Shown here one piece after another: positions 28,467 through 42,300 of a stretch of 64,000 nt of DNA. Under the pieces are notes generated by a model that made no database searches, was not told where the DNA came from, and saw only the letters and a program-made list of their open reading frames with translations. The first letter of the stretch is position 1, and each line of letters begins with the position of its first letter. The stretch is taken from the NCBI GenBank assembly GCA_030562195.1, contig CM060200.1, positions 31,721,023 through 31,785,022 on the forward strand, written 5' to 3'. The DNA is from Nipponacmea schrenckii (lineage: Eukaryota; Mollusca; Gastropoda; Lottiidae). The position numbers were made by a program, and so were the translations under genes.

Positions 28467-30451
28467 TCGAATGAAAAGTTAAAATGAGGATTATTTTGTC
28501 CCGAAACGACTCTTCAGAAGTTAGAGGTAAAGAACGTCAGTACAGGAAGCGCCATTTGAATTTGTATTGCATGTGAGTAAACCATGTAATTGTAAATAAG
28601 AAGTAAGATGTGGAAATAGTGGTATTCGCCATGTCTATATTGTGACTCATTTTCCTTTTTTAACCACCGAATGATCATTTGTATACGCTCATGATTATTT
28701 CTCTGAAATAAGTCAGGTCATCATCATAGTGAATAATAACCTAGTAGACTAGGGGTCTATCAGTATTTTGTCTTTTTTGTTAAACTGGCCTATTAGACCA
28801 AGTCTAAAGAAAGTAAACAAAAATTTGAATTTTTATCTGTTATTTTTGTAACGTTTGCAATAACACTATCAGAAAAATAATACTTCTAGTCTTTAAATGT
28901 TTTTGTTATTATGTATAATGTAAACATGGTATTGAGCCCACATTATAATATTAATCCGAGTTCTCTTTGCTATGGGCCTAGTCATAGAATATTAAATTTT
29001 TTATTTATTCTGACGATTCTATAGTCAGAGATCCTTGCTCTTTCGTTTCAATCGGAAATGGTTGTGCACTGTGCATTGGTTATTGCATTTCTACGCTAAC
29101 GAGTGGTTGTCATAAGCGAATGCACATTATTCAATAGCCACACAGTAGCCTATAATTAATCATTAAGGTATTTAATGTAGTTTAATTTCACACATGCCAA
29201 TCACTAAGCTCCGCCCACTGCAATACATTGACCCCCCTCTAGATGGTCAAATTCCCGCCGTTAGTTTGCCGCTCAGTCTGCCATTGTAAGCCTAAGAAAC
29301 GTCTAAGCTCTATTTGCAAGTTATTTTTCGCAAATGTCAGATGAAAGAAGATCCAAAAGGACTCGATCTGCACCAGCAAGATTTAGAGAGTCAGGAATGG
29401 CATCTTCTTCAGTATTAGATGATACTACAAGTGCGAGATCCACGACAAGTGTTGAAAGTGACCATGGTGTCGAAAAGACAACCATAATGGCGACTGGCGC
29501 CGGCGACGATTCTTGCAGTAGGCCTATCCAACAGATATTTAGCGAATGCCGTTTATCGAAGGTAACTGTCGGTTATCTGATGGACATGGGTTTTGATTGT
29601 CTGGAAGCCCTATCCTTATTGGAGATTGGAGACATACAAGATGATACAATTAACATAGGACAGAAAAAATTATGTCTACTTGCAGCGACAAAGGCTAAAA
29701 ATAGACCCTATTTTAGACGGAGCCACAACCAACCAAGGTGAAGGTCACCTGCAACCGGATGTTGATGTTATTGGAGATGACAGCTTGCAGAAATTCCTTG
29801 CAAAAATATCACCGGCAGGTGAAGCCCACAAAACAAAGAGCGGGCAGGACTCTGTGGGATTCTGCGGTAACGATGCTTCGTGGAATGATCCCCAGGTTTA
29901 CCTGAATAGAAATAGAACTCATCCATGAGGTAAGCTATCGTACTACGACATTGTTGACTTCATCACCAGAAATTCTCAACTATACAATGATGAGGAAGAT
30001 AATCTTGTTCTGCGCCCGTCAGCACCAGGGGGCGAAGATTACATATTTCAGAAAATCAACAGCAAAAAACCAAAGCTGGAGAGTGTCACAATTGCTGAAT
30101 GGGGCTCTGCAAACATAGCCATACTTGTGTTATTGATGAATAGTAATTCTATAGAATTTGATAGCAAAGATTACCTGTCATACACTATTCGCATATTTGA
30201 ACTATTTGTAAAATTTGACCGGCTATCAGTCCTGGTATATGACCGTGAGTATCGACGACTCCAAGCTACTCGTAATTTTCGTTGGGGAACTGTGGTTAAC
30301 CACCTACAAATTCTGCATCTACAGCCAAAAAGTTCATCAACCAAGAAAACCATCAACCAGCCTATCAGTCGATCAACTTACAGTCAATATATCAGCACTT
30401 ACACCCAGACTGGAGAAGTAATTTGTCGTAATTATAATTTGCATAAGGGAT
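28467..30451 (+). repeat. tandem duplication unit 2 (1985 bp)
   Basis: Second copy of 26482-28466. At 30452 the sequence continues (TGTCACCTCACTG...) into the zinc-knuckle and RT parts missing from unit 1. Confidence 0.93.
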
Positions 30452-30585
30452 GTCACCTCACTGATTGTCGGTACCAACATGTGTGTAACATATCGAAATG
30501 TTTCCAGTCCCATCCGGCTGTGTCTCACAATGACCAATCCGCTTCATGGAAGCAAGGATACTCTTCTAATCATTCAAAAAACTAA
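29334..30585 (+). pseudogene. gag-like ORF, copy 2, with CCCH/CCHC-type knuckle
   Basis: Same frames and lesions as copy 1 (frameshift at ~29700, TGA at 29926). Here the C-terminus is complete: VICRNYNLHKGCHLTDCRYQ, then HVCNISKCFQSHP, a Cys/His knuckle pair like that of Ngaro/DIRS nucleocapsids. A SAM-like region lies near residues 70-120 of the first frame. Role: nucleic-acid-binding particle protein. Ends with TAG at ~30585. Confidence 0.75.
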
Positions 30586-32216
30586 TAGATAAGGCTGTGG
30601 CCTCAGTGGGCATCCAGAGGGCTTTGCAAACTTGGACTTTGTATCTCGAGAATGACCCCGATAAAGACTTTCTCTTCTCTGGGATATCAAAAGGTTTCGA
30701 CATCGTTGATCGGGATGCCACCCCACAGCCAATGGAGAGTGACAATCATAAGAGTGCAGACCCCCAACACCCCCTTTTTTCGCTAGCAACGGAAGCAATG
30801 TGCAATGAAATTGCCAATGGCAATTATGTAAAAGTTAATGGGAAACCCAACTATTGTCAGTCCACTCAGTGTTATTCCAAAATCTGACACGGAAGTGCAT
30901 CTGATCCATGACTGCAGCTTTCCCCCAGGTCAAGCCGTAAATGATTATGTGTCTCAGTTGGAACATTTTCGTTATCAAACAATAGATGATGCTACTGCGT
31001 TAATGCATAAAGGTTGTTTCATGGCTAAGTGTGATCTAAAATCGGCTTATCGATCAGTGCCTATTAGCCAAAAGAGTCGCAGTGTAACTGGTTTAAAATG
31101 GTTCCTCAATAATAGATGGCAATACTTTATTGACACAAAATTACCTTTTGGAGCAAAACGCAGTCCTGGAATTTTTCATCGCCTTACACAAGCTGTTAGT
31201 AGATTCATGGCTCATTTGGGCTTCCCAAATATTGTCGTTTATCTTGACAACTTCTTTCTTTGTGCGGAAACAAAGGAATTGTGTCACAGAGCACTGGTAA
31301 CCCTTCTGAGGTTACTGCGATCTCTAGGATTTGCTATCAACTACAACAAAGTAGTTGATCCCTGCCAGTGTTCAACATTCCTTGGAATAGAACTGGATGC
31401 TTGTGCTATGTCTGTACGCCTACCGGAGGCAAAATTACTTGAATTTAAATCTTTGCTTACTGCAACCGCAGCCAAAACTCGCATTTCTAAGTCCCAATTG
31501 CAATCTTTAGCTGGGAAATTGAACTTTGCATGCTGTGTGATCTGTGGCGGGCGAGTCTTTTGCCGGCGTATCCTCAACTGTATGAACCATTTAAAGCTGA
31601 AACACCACCGTACACGTTTGTCAGGCCCGCTGCTTGAGGACATTTTATGGTGGAAAGACTGCATTGCAACTTTTAATGGAAGAGCTCTACTTCTATCTTG
31701 CCTTCCTATAACTTCCATTGTTACTGATGCTTGTACCGTCTCAATCGGGGGTTTCTTCCAAGATGATTGGTTCTATGTCCATTGGAAGAGTGATTTACCC
31801 CTGGTATCTGATATGCATATGAATTATAAAGAGACAATGACTGTAATTTGTGCACTTTGTAGATGGGCCCCCTCCTTAGTTAATCATAGAGTTATCATAT
31901 ACAGTGATAATATGTTTACAGTGTTTTGCCTGAACAAAGGCTCTTGTCGGTACAATAATGTTGTTATGCATGCCTTGAGATTCCTCTTTTGGTTATCTGT
32001 ATTATTCAATTTTTATTAACAGCCAGATATATCCCTGGTGTTAGAAATACTCTAGCAGATAGTATTTCACGCCTGCATGAGCCCTTGCACTTTGACAGTC
32101 TGTTCCCCCCAAAGGCACCAGTGGAAAGTATGACTTTTGGACATGTGTCACAAAAGGCTCTCTCTTTTATTTTGCAGAAGAGAACAGAGACCGAGGCTTG
32201 TTCCTACAGCAGTTAG
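30586..32216 (+). pseudogene. YR-retroelement reverse transcriptase-RNase H (frameshifted)
   Basis: The frame of 30597 carries the N-terminal part (ASVGIQRALQTWTLYLENDP). After a shift at ~30845 the frame of 30838-32019 reads PTIVSPLSVIPKSDTEVHLI, CFMAKCDLKSAYRSVPIS, PFGAKRSPGIFHRLTQAV and YLDNFFLCAETKE, in which the second Asp of the YxDD box is Asn. RNase H acids appear in IVTDACTVSIGGFF, NYKETMTVICALCRW, IIYSDNMFTVF and, after a second shift, YIPGVRNTLADSISR. It belongs to the DIRS/Ngaro branch but is only distantly similar to the element at 15.3-22.5 kb. Confidence 0.85.
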
Positions 32217-32540
32217 AATCCAGGGTTGATTTGGTGAATACTTATGTTTTCGCCCCAAACACCCAAAAGGCTTATTGCACTCAATTCTCTCTATATTTGA
32301 GGTTTTGTAACCAGGCCGGTATTAACCCTGTTGGTATCTCACTGCGTAACCTTTTATGTTATATTGCTTATTTAAGTAACCGCCTTTCATATAGTTCAAT
32401 TAAGTCATACTTGAATGTTGTGAGATTATTGCACTTACAAGCCGGTCTGCCCAATCCTTAATAATCTTGGTCAGTAAATACTATTTTAAAAGGCGTTCGT
32501 CGCCTTTGCGGAGATTCTCCTCTCCCTAAACTAAGTTATG
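32198..32540 (+). pseudogene. truncated tyrosine recombinase N-terminus
   Basis: FLQQLESRVDLVNTYVFAPN, then TQKAYCTQFSLYLRFCNQAG and SYSSIKSYLNVVRLLHLQAG form the core-binding domain of a YR. A stop at 32459 follows; in the same region WSVNTILKGVRRLCGDSPLP can still be read to ~32540. The catalytic R-H-R-Y domain is absent, so the element is 3' truncated here. Confidence 0.75.
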
Positions 32541-33306
32541 TTAGATTTATGTAATAATTAATGTATTGGTGTTGAATTTAGGATTTTGGTTTGAATTTAT
32601 ATGGGTATGATGTTTGTTATATTCGGGATTTTATTGGTTATTTGCTCTATGATCCATTTTAAAATTGTTTGCTTTGCTTTCAAACCAATAAAGTCTACTT
32701 GCCCAAACCAAGTAATATTTCTTTTGCTTAAAATAGCCTCTCCCCTATTTGCCTTGGAAATGGGTTGAAATTAATAAGCAGATTTAAAACCTGATAAATG
32801 ATATTTGTATAGCCTACATGGTTTTCTTGGTGGTTAAAAACCTTGTGTACTGTACTATGATACAAGTAATTGAATTATTATGCTAGGTTTTAACCGTAAA
32901 ACAATGGTGTAAAGATATGATACCGGTACTTAAGATTTATAAGACTTAAGTATTTATTTCTAACAATGATTGTCTACAATTTATGTATTGAGCAATGTTT
33001 TATCAGTGAGAATTATTTGTTATTGTATACGATAATCCAATAACTCAGATCAAGACTAAGACCACAGGAACATAGTATCCAATATTAAAAAGACACTGCT
33101 AGATTGTTTTGAAATTAGTGATTTTATGTAAATATCATTAGGCCTATATTAAAAAATTATGACAGTATTTTGATATAAGATTTTGGAATCAAAAGACACC
33201 TGAACTATTCTTGCCTGGCAAGCTATTTTCTTTTCTTATGTCTACCTGTCCTACCTACTCCATTTCAGTTATAATAATACCATTTTTTTCTTAAATAACA
33301 TTTCAG
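32541..33306. other. no gene; region upstream of CSE1L coding exon 1
   Basis: AT-rich, no ORF or repeat I can name. It ends in a pyrimidine tract and AG (33290-33306), suggesting that the first coding exon of CSE1L is preceded by a non-coding exon whose position I cannot fix, either here or further left. Confidence 0.4.
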
Positions 33307-33338
33307 CTCTTCAGAAACTCTGTCTGTAGTTCAACATC

Positions 33339-36300
33339 ATGGAGGTTAATGATACAAACATGCAAGCTTTAGCTGGTTATCTTCAACAAACCCTTTCTCC
33401 TGATAAAGATACTAGAAAACAAGGTAATAAGTCATGTCAAAACTATATGACATAATCCAATAATCTAATAAACCAATAGTAATAATGCATTATAATAAAT
33501 TATATTATAGCATAGTTAAGCTTTTTTCAATAATTACTTAGTTAAATGGATATATTGTCTTATTTAGAGATTCTATTCTTAAGCAATGGCACTGTTAGTC
33601 CAACTGAACTTACTTTCCAAGTTTATGATTTAAGGGTATTGGTTGGATAGTGTTTGAGAAAAAATTATGTCATGAAAAAGCCTAATGCTTTTGACTTAGT
33701 AAGATTGCGTCAAAATTTTATTGTGGGTTCAATAGAAGGATTTTGATGAAACTTGGTGTTTTTGAGTTTTTGTCCTTGACTTCAATATCCATTTAGTGAA
33801 TGTTTTTGAGTCATTACTCTATTTATTTTTCAAATTCAATGCTGCCAGTGGGCGTATGTTACCTTGCCTGGCAAGCTATCTTTTGTTTGTCTGTCAGTGT
33901 CATTATGAAGATGATCCCTATCGATTTTCTTGATGATCAGATAATTTTTCACTGAAATATTGAGTCTGATTTAGTGTTTTTCACTTCATTAGCTATAAGG
34001 TGCATCTCGTGCTCACTTTACAGGCTACAATTCCTTATGGATTCTTTTAATTTTTATTTTGTAGGTTGTTGTCATTATCTGATAATTTTTATCGAAATAT
34101 TGTGTCTGACTTATGTTCACATTTTCATTTATTAGCTATATTATGCATGTCGTGCTCACTCTAAAGGCTACAATTCTTTATGGATTCCTTTTGATTTTTA
34201 TCTTGTAGGTCAAAGTCATTATCAAGATGATCCTTATTTATTTATGTAATGATCTGATAATTTATTACAGAAATATTTTCATGGCATGTTGGAAGGGCTG
34301 TTAACACCTTAAAAATATTCCGACGCAGTCATCTTTAAACTGACGTGTAGGACCCCAAATCATCAACGAATGTACAACAATTCTCAAGAAATTAATATTT
34401 AAATACATGAAATAGCCCAAACAGTGCCCTTAAATTTTTATGTCCATTCTAAGAGGTAGTATTTCTTGTAAAGAAAAAAGAGTCAAAACATGGTATTTGT
34501 TTTTATATGCCCACATATAATGTGGACGTATATTGCGGTTGACCCTGTCCGTCCGTCCGTCCGTCCACAATTGTTAGTGGCCACAATAGAGACCACAGTT
34601 TTCATCGGATTACAATGAAACTTGGTATGTGTCTCTGTCATCATAAGATCTCGGTTCCTTTCGAAAACCAGCTTTCTGACTTTTACGGTTGGTGAGTTAT
34701 GCCCCCTTTCTTAGTGAGAATTCGTCAAATTCAGCTTGTGGGCGCGATACAGGCCACAATTTTTATACGCCCACATGAAATGGGGGGCGTATATTGTCGT
34801 CACCCACATCCGTCCGTCGGTCCGTCCGTCGGTCCGTCCGTCCGTCCACAATTGCTCGTAAACACTCTACACGGTGTAATTCTTGACGGATTTAGATGAA
34901 ACTTAATATGAGTGTTTATGATCACGCAAGGATGAACCCTATTGAAAATCAGCGAAATCGGAAAAAAATTAGTATGAGTTTGTGGCCTTGTTCTTGAATG
35001 GCTCGTAAACACTCTACAAAGTGCAATTCTTGACCGATTTTAATGAAACTTGGTGTGAGAGTATGTTATAACTCAAGGATAAACCCTATCGAAAATCAGC
35101 GAAATCGAAAAACATTTAGTATGAGTTATTGCCCTTGTTCTTGAAAACGCGTTCAATTTTAGCTTGTAAACACTCTTGAGAGAACAATTTTTAATGGATT
35201 TTAATGAAACTTGGCCTGAGTATTTGTTATCACCCAAGGATAAAGCCTATTGAAAACCAGTCAAATCGAAAAAAAATTAATATCAGTTATTGCCCTTGTT
35301 TTTGAAAACGCGTTCAATTTTTAGCTTGTAAACACTCTACAAAGCACAGTTATTGACCGATTTTGACGAAACTTGCTGAAATTGTTTAATATCACCCAAG
35401 AATGAACCCTTTTGAAAATAGCACATATCGAAATATATTTAATAGGAATTATTGCCCTTGTTCTATAAAATGTGTTGGATTTTTGCCTTGTAAACACTCT
35501 ACAAGTCACAATTCTTGAGCGATTTTGACATAACTTTGCATGAGTATTTCTAATCACTTAAGGATGAACCCTATTGAAATTCAGTTAAATCAAAAAATAT
35601 TTAGTATCAGTTATTGCCCTTGTGTTTGAAAACACGTTCAATTTTAGCTTTTAAGCACTCTAGAAAGAACAATTCTTAATGGATTTTGATAAAACTTGGC
35701 TTGAGTATTTGTTTTTACCCAAGGATGAACCTTATTGAAAATCAAATAAATCGAAATATATTTAGTGTCAGTTATTGCCCTTGTGTTTGAAAACGGGTTT
35801 AACTTTTTGGCTAATAAACACTCTAGAAGGTACAATTCATGACCAATGTTGACAAAACTCACTGAAATTGTTTGATATTGCAAGGGATGAGCCTAATTGA
35901 AAATTAAAAATATCAAAATATATCTAATATGAATTATTGCCCTTGTTCTTTTAAACGCGTTCGATTTTTGTCTCGTAAACACTCTACATGGCACAATTCT
36001 TGATGGATTTCGATGAAACTTGGTGTGAGAGTGTGTTATAACTCAAGGATGAACCCTATTGAAAATCAGCAAAATCGAAAAAAATTTTAGTATGAGTTAC
36101 TGCCCTTGTTCTTGAAAACGCATTCAATTTTAGCTTGTAAACACTCTAGAAAGAACTATTCTTAATGGATTTTGATTAACTTTGGCTTGAGTATTTGTTT
36201 TTACCCATGGATGAACCCTATTATAAATCAAATAAATAGAAATATATTTAGTGTCAGTTATAGCCCTTGTTCTTGAAAACGCGTTCAATTTTAGCTTGTA

Positions 36301-39300
36301 AACACTCTAGAAAGAACAATTTTTAATGGATTTTGATGTAACTTGGCTGGAGTATTTGTTGTCTCCCAAGGATGAACCCTATTGAAAATCGAAAAATATT
36401 TAGTACAAGTTATTGACCTTGTTTTTGAAAACGCGTTCAATTTAACTCGTAAACACTCTAGAAAGAACAATTTTGAATGGATTTTGATGAAACTTGGCTT
36501 TAGTATTTGTTTTCTCACAAGGATAAACCCTATTGAAAATCAGATAAATCGAAAAATATTTAGTGTCAGTTATTGCGCCTGTTTTCAAAAACGCTTTCAA
36601 CTTTTGGCTTGTGAACACTCTAAACATTCCTTTTTGACAAACTCGCTGAAATTGTTTAATATCAACCAAGGATGAGCCTTATTAAGAATTAAAAATATCA
36701 AAATATTATTAAGGGTGAACCCTATTGCAAATCATAAAAACACCGAAAAATATTTAATGAGTTGTTATTAGGTACAATTCTTGACAGTTTTTAATGAAAC
36801 TAGAGACCCTAGAAAAAAATAGGTTGGTAGGTTGAATAATTCATTCCACTTATTGTAACCTTACTGAAAAGTTTTTATTTGAAATAAATGCTGCCAGTGG
36901 GCGTATATTACCTTGCCTGGCAAGCTATCTTTGTCCAATCTTTTCGAAGCTTGGTATGTGTCTCTATCATCATAAAATCTTGGTTCCTTTCGAAAATCAG
37001 CTTTCTGACTTTTACGGTTGGTGAGTTATGCCCCCTTTCTTAGTGAGAATTTGTCAAATTCAGCTTGTAGGGTGGGCGCGATACAGGCCACAATTTTTGG
37101 TTCAATCTTTTCGAAACTTGGTATGTGTCTCTATCTTCATAAAATCTTGGTTCCTTTCAAAAATCAGCTTTCTGACTTTTACGGTTAGTGAGTTATGCCC
37201 CCTTTCTTAGTGAGAATTTGTCAAATTCAGCTTGTAGGTGTGATACAGGCTACAATGTTTATCCAAACATTTTTATATGCCCACATATATTGTGGACGTA
37301 TATTGCGGTTGACCCTGTCTGTCCGGACGTCTGTCCGTCCACAATTGCTTGTGGCCACAATAGAGACAACAGTTTTCATCGGATTTCAATGAAACTTGGT
37401 ATGCTTGTTCATATTGATGAGATCTTGGATGGGTTCGAATTTCATGAAATTTCGATCATTGGTTCCTGGCTTTCTGACTTTTTTGCTGTTGGTGTTTTGC
37501 TCTCCAATAAAAATTTGCTGCTGGTGGGCGTATAGCCTTTTGGGCTCTCATTCAAATCTGATGAAAACTGTAGTCTCTATCGCGTTCACAAGCCAATTTT
37601 GAGTCGTTTTGACTAAGTCAAGTGCAATAACTCAAAAGCCATTCATCGAAAAATCACCAATTTCGAACTTGTCCAAGATCTCATCAATATAAATGATCAC
37701 AGCAAGTTTCATTCAAATCTGATGAAAACTGTAGTCTCTATCGCGTTCACAAGCCAATTTTGAGGCGTTTTGACTAAGTCAAGTGCAATAACTCAAAAGC
37801 CATTCATCGAAAAATCACCAATTTCGAACTTGTCCAAGATCTCATCAATATAAATGATCACAGCAAGTTTCATTCAAATCTGATGAAAACTTTAGTCTCT
37901 ATTGCATTCACCGCTCGTTTATTTATTTTATTAATTATTCATTTTTTTTTTCACTTCAGCTGAGAAGTTTTTGGAATCAGTAGAGACCAACCAGAATTAT
38001 TCTCTATTATTGTTACATTTGATGGATAAAGGTGAAGTTGACATACACATTAGAGTTAGTGCTGCCATAACCTTTAAAAACTTCATTAAACGTAACTGGA
38101 GAGTGGTATGTACAGTAATAAGGGAAATGTACAAGTGTGATTTAAGATTAAAGTTGTTTTTTCAAGTGTTCATTGTCACTTGGTAAAAGAGAACAGAAGT
38201 AAAATGTTTTGACCAAAGAACTTTTGATTTTATTTTAAATTAAGCACAAGGACATAATGATATACAAGTTGAGTGAATATGAAAAATGGCATGTATATTT
38301 TTCGCGGATTTGAATGAAACTTGCTGTGATCATTTATATTGATGAGATCTCGGACAAGTTCGAAATTGGTGATTTTTCGACGAACGATTTTTGAGTTATT
38401 GCACTTGACTTTGCCAAAACGCATCAAAATTGGCTTGTGAACGCGATAAAGACTACAGTTTTCATCGGATTTAAATGAAACTTTCTGTGATCATTAATAT
38501 TGATGAGATCTCGGACAAATTCGAAATTGGCGAATTTTCGACGAACGATTTTTGAGTTATTGCACTTGACTTAGCCAAAACGCGTCAAAATTGGCTTGTG
38601 AACGAGATAGAGACTACAGTTTTCATCGGATTTTAATGAAACTTGCTGTGATCATTTATATGGATGAGATCTTGGACAAGTTCGAAATTGGCGAATTTTT
38701 GATGAACGGTTTTTGCGCTTGACGCACTTGACTTAGCCAAAACGCGTCAAAATTGGTTTGTGAACGCGATAGAGACTACAGTTTTCATCGGATTTAAATG
38801 AAACTTTCTGTGATCATTAATATTGATGAGATCTTGGACAAGTTCGAAATTGGCGATTTTTCAATGAACGGTTTTTGAGTTATTGCACTTGACTTAGCCA
38901 AAACGCGTCAAAATTGGCTTATGAACGCGATAGAGATCACAATTTCCATTTGATTTGAATGAAATTTGGTGTTATCATTTATATTTATGAAATCTTGGAC
39001 AAGTTTGATTGTGACGATTTTTGGGTGAATGTTTTTTGAGTTATTGGCCTTGACTAAGTCAAATTGCGCCGAAATAGACTTGTGAACACGATTGAGACAA
39101 GAGTTTTCATCTGATTGGAATGAAATTTGGTATGATCATTGAAGTTGTTGTCATCTTGGTCAAGTTCGAAATTGACATTTCGATATACTGTTTTTATACG
39201 CCCACATTATAATGTGGTCGTATATTCTCGTCACCCCTGTCCGTCGGTCCGTCCGTCCGTCCACAATTGCTTGTGAACGCAATAGAGGCTACAGTTTTCG

Positions 39301-42300
39301 TCGGATTTAAATGAAACTTGCTGTGATCATTTATATTGATGAGATCTCGAACAAGTTCGAAATTGGCTATTTTGCGATGAACGGTTTTTGAGTTATTGCA
39401 CTTGACTTAGCCAAAACGTGTCAAAATTGGCTTGTGAACGCGATAGAGACTACAGTTTTCATCAGATTTAAATCAAACTTTCTGTGATCAGTAATATTGA
39501 TGAGATCTCGGACAAGTTCGAAATTGACGATTTTTCGATGAATGTTTTTTTAGTTATTGCACTTGACTTAGCCAAAACGCGTCAAAATTGGCTTGTGAAC
39601 GCGATAGAGACTACAGTTTTCATCAGATTTGAATGAAACTTGCTGTGATCATTTATATTGATGAGATCTTGAACAAGTTTGAAATTGGCGATTTTTCCAT
39701 GAATTTTTTTTGAGTTATTGCACTTGACTTAGCCAAAACGCGTCAAAATTGACTTGTGAACGCGATAGAGACTAAAGTTTTCATCAGATTTGAATGAAAC
39801 TTGCTGTGATCATTTATATTGATGAGATCTTGGACAAGTTCGAAATTGGTGATTTTTCGATGAATGGCTTTTGAGTTACTGCACTTGACTTAGTCAAAAT
39901 GCCTCAAAATTGGCTTGTGAACGCGATAGAGACTACAGTTTTCATCAGATTTGAATGAAACTTGCTGTGATTATTTATGTTGATGAGATCTTGGACAAGT
40001 TCGAAATTGGTGATTTTTCGATGAATTTCTTTTGAGTTATTGCACTTGACTTAGTCAAAACGCCTCAAAATTGGCTTGTGAACGCGATAGAGACTACAGT
40101 TTTCATCAGATTTGAATGAAACTTGCTGTGATCATTTATATTGATGAGATCTTGGACAAGTTCGAAATTGGTGATTTTTCGATGAATGGCTTTTGAGTTA
40201 TTGCACTTGACTTAGTCAAAACGCCTCAAAATTGGCTTGTGAACGCGATAGGGACTACAGTTTTCATCAGATTTGAATGAAACTTGCTGTGATCATTTAT
40301 ATTGATGAGATCTTGGACAAGTTAGAAATTGGTGATTTTTCGATGAATGGCTTTTGAGTTATTGCACTTGACTTAGTCAAAACGACTCAAAATTGGCTTG
40401 TGAACGCGATAGAGACTACAGTTTTCATCAGATTTGAATGAAACTTGCTGTGATCATTTATATTGATGAGATCTTGGACAAGTTCGAAATTGGTGATTTT
40501 TCGATGAATGGTTTTTGAGTTATTGCACTTGACTAAGTCAAAACGCCTCAAAATTGGCTTGTGAACGCGATAGAGATCACAATTTCCATTTGATTTGAAT
40601 GAAATTTGGTGTTATCAGTTATATTGATGAAATTTTGGACAAGTTTGATCGTGATGATTTTTGGTTGAACGTTTTTTGAGTTATTGGCCTTGACTAAGTC
40701 AAATTGCCTCAAAATAGACTTGTGAACACGATAGAGACAACAGTTTTCATCTGATTGGAATGAAATTTGGTGTGATCATTGAAGTTGATGTCATCTTGGT
40801 CAAGTTTGAAATTGATATACTGTTTTTGGATTATTGCTCTTGGCTTAGTCAAAACGCGGCTTGTGATTGCGATGGACAATACAGTTTTCATCTGATTTTC
40901 ATCTGAAATTTGTTGTGAACATTTATATTGACGAGAACTTGGATTAGACCTAAATAATCTTAGAGTTTTTGCCTGTGTTAAAACAGAAAATATATTTTAA
41001 AGTGGGCGTATCTTGCTAGGCAACCACTTGTTGAGTTATTGCACTTGACTTAGTCAAAACGCAACTTGTGATTGCAATAGACAATACAGTTTTCATCTGA
41101 TTTTAATGAAATTTGGTGTGAACATTTATATTGACGAAGACTTGGATTAGACCTAAATAATCTTAAAGTTTTTGCCTGTGTTAAAACAGAAAATATATTT
41201 TAAAGTGGGCGTATCTTGCTAGGCAACCACTTGTATAAAATACCTTGTTACATCTTATATCAAATTGTAAAATTGAAGCTGATATTTCTAAATATCGGTA
41301 TGATCAGAATCCATCAGAATAAATTCAACCATTCATGTTTATATATTAGGTAGAAGAAGCTGGAGATAAAATTCCAGAAGTTGACAGAAATGCTATTAAA
41401 CAACATATTGTAGGCTTGATGTTAAAAAGTGTAGAACAAATACAGTTACAAGTAGGTTGTTTCTGGTGCTTATTAAAAAACAAAATGAAATTTTCTAAAC
41501 AATTGGATTTTTTGGTGTTGAAGCGTCATTTTTTTCATATTTATTTTTTACTTGTTATTTATTCATTCACTTAATATGAAGATATATGATAAAAAAAAAT
41601 GATTTAGATTAAGAAAAGCAAAAAAATTATCACTATTTCACATTTTAGTTTTCACTAGTAGCAAGGCATACTGGCCTAATAATTCTATGCTTGCTAAAAT
41701 GTTTTTCTACGTACGGCATCTTTTTCTTTTAAACATGATGCACTATCTTTGACCATCCTACATGAAGTATTAATTTTCTTTTTTTTTTTTTTTTTTTCTA
41801 GCTAAGTGATGCTATCAGTATTATAGGACGTGAAGATTTCCCAGATAAATGGCCAGATCTTATCACTGAAATGGTCAGTAAGTTTCTAACAGGTGATTTC
41901 CATGTGATTAATGGTGTTCTAAGAACTGCACATTCACTCTTTAAAAGGTTTGTTTTCTTAGAATTCCCGATAAACTTAATGACTCCATTCTTAAATGGTT
42001 TTTTCTTGCTGATTTGGACCTCTTGTGTTATAGTCATCAGATGATATGGTACAAGAATAAAAACATAACCAAATATATACTTACTAAAGATAAGAGGGAA
42101 AAGATGAAAGGTAATACTAAAGCCAAGAAAGTAACAATAAGATCTATTTTTTTCTTCTAGAAATGTGCATGTTATAAAAACTGAACAAAAAGATTGCCTG
42201 GGGCCTGTCAATTTTTTTCTAATAACAGACTCTTTGTTCCAATCTTTGACCTATTATTATGGGACAATGTTATTTGGTTGAAATACCTAAAATATGAATT

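Noticed and set aside
34800..36669. Many 60-90-codon minus-strand ORFs with similar sequences (CRVFTS endings) resembling a repeated protein family
   Set aside because: They are translations of ~160-bp pearl-like cores; period is not a multiple of three, frames shift between units, and the same occurs at 54.4-56.4 kb.
37546..41200. Regularly spaced direct repeats that could suggest a CRISPR-like array
   Set aside because: Repeat unit is ~161 bp with no unique spacers, in introns of an animal gene; it is the core array of a transposable element.
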